A stretch of DNA of 64,000 nt from Pseudomonas azotoformans (lineage in GTDB: Bacteria; Pseudomonadota; Gammaproteobacteria; Pseudomonadales; Pseudomonadaceae), in contig NZ_CP014546.1 of NCBI RefSeq assembly GCF_001579805.1, forward strand, positions 4,030,001 through 4,094,000. The letters are read 5' to 3'. The notes below the pieces were generated by a model. That model saw nothing but the letters and a program-made list of their open reading frames with translations. It did no database searches and was not told where the DNA came from. A program made the position numbers and the translations under genes. Positions 61,817 to 64,000 of the stretch are shown in pieces (the first letter of the stretch is position 1; every line of letters begins with the position of its first letter).

Positions 61817-62647
61817 ATGGATTCCACTGAACGAAATGAAAGCGCCAAAGAAGTAGGCTCCGGTGGGGTGTCTCGGCTGTTCGCGCTGCTGCGTACCCTC
61901 GGCGACGTGCCGGAGGGTGGCGAACGCGTCACTCAGCTCGCGCAACAGGTGGGCCTGTCCCAGCCGACCACCCACCGCTTGCTGCGCAGCCTGATGGACG
62001 AAGGCATGGTCGAGCAGGACGCGCGCAGCAAGCGCTATCGCCTGAGCCTGGAGTTCTTTGCCCTGGCGGCGAATGCGGGCAAGACCGGCAACCTGCGTGA
62101 CCTGGTGCGGCCAAGCATGCTGCGCCTGAGTGCTTCCTTGGGCGATTCGCTGTTCCTGCTCGCACGCTCAGGCTTCGACGCAATCTGCCTGGACCGCAGC
62201 GAAGGCCCGTACCCTATCCGCACCTTCACCGGGGACATCGGAGGGCGCGTGGCGTTGGGCGTAGGGCAGGGCAGCCTGGCCATCCTGGCGTTCTTGCCAG
62301 AGGAGGAGCGCGAGACGGTGATCCGCTACAACCTGCCACGGCTCAAGGACTTCCACCTGTATGACGAAGTGCTGTTGCGCTCGGAAGTGGAGAACGTGCG
62401 CAATCTGGGCTACGCGGCGCGTAATACCGGGGTGCTGGAAGGCATGGCGGGGTTGGCGGTGCCGATCCTCAATCGCGACGGGCATGCGGTGGCGGCGTTG
62501 AGCGTGGCGACCATCAGTGATCGGCTGGGGCCGAGCCGGTTGCCGATGGTGGTGGAGTTGCTCAAGCGCGAAGCGGCGGCGATTGGTCCAAGGATCAATC
62601 CGTTTGATCCGACGTTGCGCCGGCCTTCGCAGACCTTTGGTGGGTAG
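61817..62647 (+). CDS. IclR-family regulator of the ABC/oxidase operon
   Basis: Protein of 276 residues with the N-terminal winged HTH (VSRLFALLRTLGDVPEGGE, VTQLAQQVGLSQPTTHRLLR) and the C-terminal GAF-like effector domain (LVRPSMLRLSASLGDSLFLLARSGFD in part, GIGQGSLAILAFLP-type loop, GMAGLAVPILNRDGHAVAAL). It is divergent from the importer/oxidase operon and is its probable local regulator. Confidence 0.93.
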   Translation: MDSTERNESAKEVGSGGVSRLFALLRTLGDVPEGGERVTQLAQQVGLSQPTTHRLLRSLMDEGMVEQDARSKRYRLSLEFFALAANAGKTGNLRDLVRPSMLRLSASLGDSLFLLARSGFDAICLDRSEGPYPIRTFTGDIGGRVALGVGQGSLAILAFLPEEERETVIRYNLPRLKDFHLYDEVLLRSEVENVRNLGYAARNTGVLEGMAGLAVPILNRDGHAVAALSVATISDRLGPSRLPMVVELLKREAAAIGPRINPFDPTLRRPSQTFGG

Positions 62648-62794
62648 TTCAGAGGGCGGCCAACTGCGGGTGAATGGCCGTCGTTAATACGCGCAGGAAC
62701 CGTTTTTCTGCTCATGGCCACAGATGGAACGTTGATCCGCCGCACAGCCGATTCGGGTGGGCAGTTATCGATTTCAGTCTCTGAGGCCTTTGCT

Positions 62795-63880
62795 ATGTCT
62801 TATATAAACTTTCGTCAGGAAAGCCCTTTTTGCGGTGAGTTCAGTCCTCCTTGCGAGCAGCCCCGAGCGCCCTCTGCCAACGCTGGCTGGCGCGTAACCA
62901 ACTCGGAGGTTGCGCGAGATTTCGCGAAAAATTTCGATTACTTCCAGAGTGCTGACAGTGGGTTTGTGACGCAGCAAACCCTCCAGCAGGTCGCCAATCG
63001 CCCGCTGACCGGTAATCCGTTCAATGATCGGATGACGTTTTTGGCAAGGGAGATTCTCCAACGTCCCGAATTGAACACGATGCTGGATTCAATCGGCCAC
63101 GCAGGTTCTACAGATGGGTTGATCAGCATGGACGATGTGGAGCGCACCATTGATCAAAGTGAGCAGCAAGAAGCACCTCCCATGCGTGAGTTTCCAGGCC
63201 GGTACAGCGGCGGCATGCAGCGCCAGCGCCTGGAAAGCCATTACTCACCTCAGGCCGATTGGCAACAGCCATCCCTGTCTGCGTCGGGCCAGCGTCCTTA
63301 CGCGAACGACAGCAAGGAGCAGCTTCTCAACAAGATACAGGCCCGTTTCAGTTCATTTGAAGACCCGAGTTCCCCTGGGTTGATCACCGACAAATCCCTG
63401 AATGCAGTGGCCAGTGGCTACAAACTGGATGGCCAGCCTGTCACCCAAGCCGAAAAAGATCTGGCGAATGAGCTGCTTGAGCGGGGTGATGTGTTCAAGG
63501 AACTCGACCAGAGCAGCATGGGCGTGTTCGACGGTGCCTTCTCCAGGGAAAACCTGGCCTATTCCTCGGACAAGTACAAAAACATGAGTAACCACGACTT
63601 GATTCAAGGCGTGAAAGATAACTTCAGGCAATTTACCGCTGGCGCAGACGATCAATACATCAACGTCAATGAGTTGAAGGAAGCGGCTGGTCAGACGCCA
63701 TCAAATCGTACGTTCAGCCCCGAAGCACGACACGTTGCCGCTGAGCTTCTCAACCGTCCCGGGCTTTTGCGGGAGCTGGATATCGGTACCAACAACCAAG
63801 GCGGGCCAGGCTACGAGGACAAGCGCTTCGATATGGATAACATCGATTTTATCCTCGACAAAGGGCGCGTATCGGCCTGA
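62795..63880 (+). CDS. Three-repeat protein resembling HrpK/NolX-type modules
   Basis: Protein of 361 residues from the ATG at 62795 (GAGG eight bases upstream). Three diverged modules of about 80 residues are visible: helix, loop with Asp/Ser/Gly, helix with LAREILQRPELNTMLD / LANELLERGDVFKELD / VAAELLNRPGLLRELD, then a DG.I...D segment (DGLISMDDVERTI). The EF-hand-like DxDG pattern resembles repeats of HrpK/HrpF/NolX type III translocator proteins. No signal peptide. GC content is lower and codon use differs from neighbours, suggesting transfer. No secretion genes are nearby. Type III or other secreted function is a guess. Confidence 0.65.
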   Translation: MSYINFRQESPFCGEFSPPCEQPRAPSANAGWRVTNSEVARDFAKNFDYFQSADSGFVTQQTLQQVANRPLTGNPFNDRMTFLAREILQRPELNTMLDSIGHAGSTDGLISMDDVERTIDQSEQQEAPPMREFPGRYSGGMQRQRLESHYSPQADWQQPSLSASGQRPYANDSKEQLLNKIQARFSSFEDPSSPGLITDKSLNAVASGYKLDGQPVTQAEKDLANELLERGDVFKELDQSSMGVFDGAFSRENLAYSSDKYKNMSNHDLIQGVKDNFRQFTAGADDQYINVNELKEAAGQTPSNRTFSPEARHVAAELLNRPGLLRELDIGTNNQGGPGYEDKRFDMDNIDFILDKGRVSA

Positions 63881-63912
63881 TCAGGGCGTCAACGTGCTGG
63901 CTGAGCCTGTGA

Positions 63913-64000
63913 TCAGCCGGGGCTGATCATGCTTTCCGGCCGCACCCGTTGGTCATACTCTGCGGCGCTGATCAGCCCCAACTGCACCGCCGCCTCCTTG
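63913..64000 (-). CDS. fumC: Fumarate hydratase class II (FumC), 3' end only
   Basis: The last 28 codons of a minus-strand gene: KEAAVQLGLISAAEYDQRVR then PESMISPG and stop. The LKEAA-x-LG-x-(L/I)-S/T-xx-x-(F/Y)D-xx-VRPExM pattern is the C terminus of class II fumarases. The rest lies beyond the right edge. It is convergent with the three-repeat gene; an 8-bp palindromic stem (63910-63929) overlaps the stop. Confidence 0.75.
   Translation of the reverse strand, partial: KEAAVQLGLISAAEYDQRVRPESMISPG

Noticed and set aside
63910..63929. Palindrome TGATCAGC...GCTGATCA as a terminator for convergent genes
   Set aside because: It overlaps the fumC stop codon and has no T-run on either strand; kept only as a remark.

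Overview
This 64 kb window is GC-rich chromosomal DNA from a Pseudomonas of the fluorescens group. That assignment rests on the gene families and codon use, the REP/REPIN palindromes of the GTGGGAGC type, and the preserved order of a locus known in P. aeruginosa as pdt. I see no rRNA, tRNA, CRISPR array, prophage or complete insertion sequence. Both ends are cut: the left edge lies inside a filamentous-haemagglutinin-like exoprotein gene, and the right edge lies inside the 3' end of a class II fumarase gene.

Layout. (1) 1-21362 is a two-partner secretion locus. It holds the exoprotein TpsA (partial), a PHD/transposase-domain fusion (PhdA-like), the TpsB pore, an ExbB fused to a lectin-like domain, ExbD, TonB, a porin, a coiled-coil periplasmic protein, a YbjN protein, a parvulin PPIase and a LysR regulator. 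About 6.8 kb separates tpsA from its partner genes: a tyrosinase operon with an Lrp-type regulator (4570-10370) and a 0.8 kb nested palindromic repeat (10375-11165). (2) 21359-29676 is mostly housekeeping and accessory genes: LysR/DUF4865, a degenerate histidine phosphatase next to cobF, an esterase, a frameshifted KefB-type antiporter, a HigBA-like toxin-antitoxin pair, and LysR/RidA. (3) 29759-35395 is a compact operon of crotonase, AurF-like di-iron N-oxygenase, asparagine synthetase and EamA exporter, with a divergent AraC regulator; it looks like a small biosynthetic cluster. (4) 35499-46036 carries a membrane-anchored hydrolase, mntH, a VapBC-like pair, a two-gene DMT pair, a metallothionein, an XapX protein, a quinone-reductase-like enzyme, and a nucleoside uptake pair (NUP permease and Tsx) behind a PurR-like palindrome. 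(5) 46192-49443 has an AraC regulator, a polyol-binding protein and a polyol dehydrogenase without the expected permease and ATPase genes. (6) 49520-53047 is the NAD salvage locus nrtR / pncA-pncB-nadE. (7) 53056-55129 is an orphan Hcp gene facing a putative membrane-active effector and a 4-TM putative immunity protein. (8) 55134-62647 is an IclR-controlled operon for uptake and oxidation of an amine or opine-like substrate: ABC transporter plus an HcnABC/opine-oxidase-like heterotrimer. (9) 62795-63880 is a three-repeat protein reminiscent of HrpK/NolX, next to fumC.

The strongest candidates for new biology are the crotonase/AurF-like/asparagine-synthetase/EamA cluster, the lectin-fused ExbB inside a two-partner secretion locus, the Hcp-linked effector/immunity pair, and the PHD-DUF772 fusion. 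Two conserved genes (the KefB-like antiporter and the ABC ATPase) are each broken by one extra C in the same GGCCCG context, which suggests a systematic sequencing error rather than two pseudogenes.
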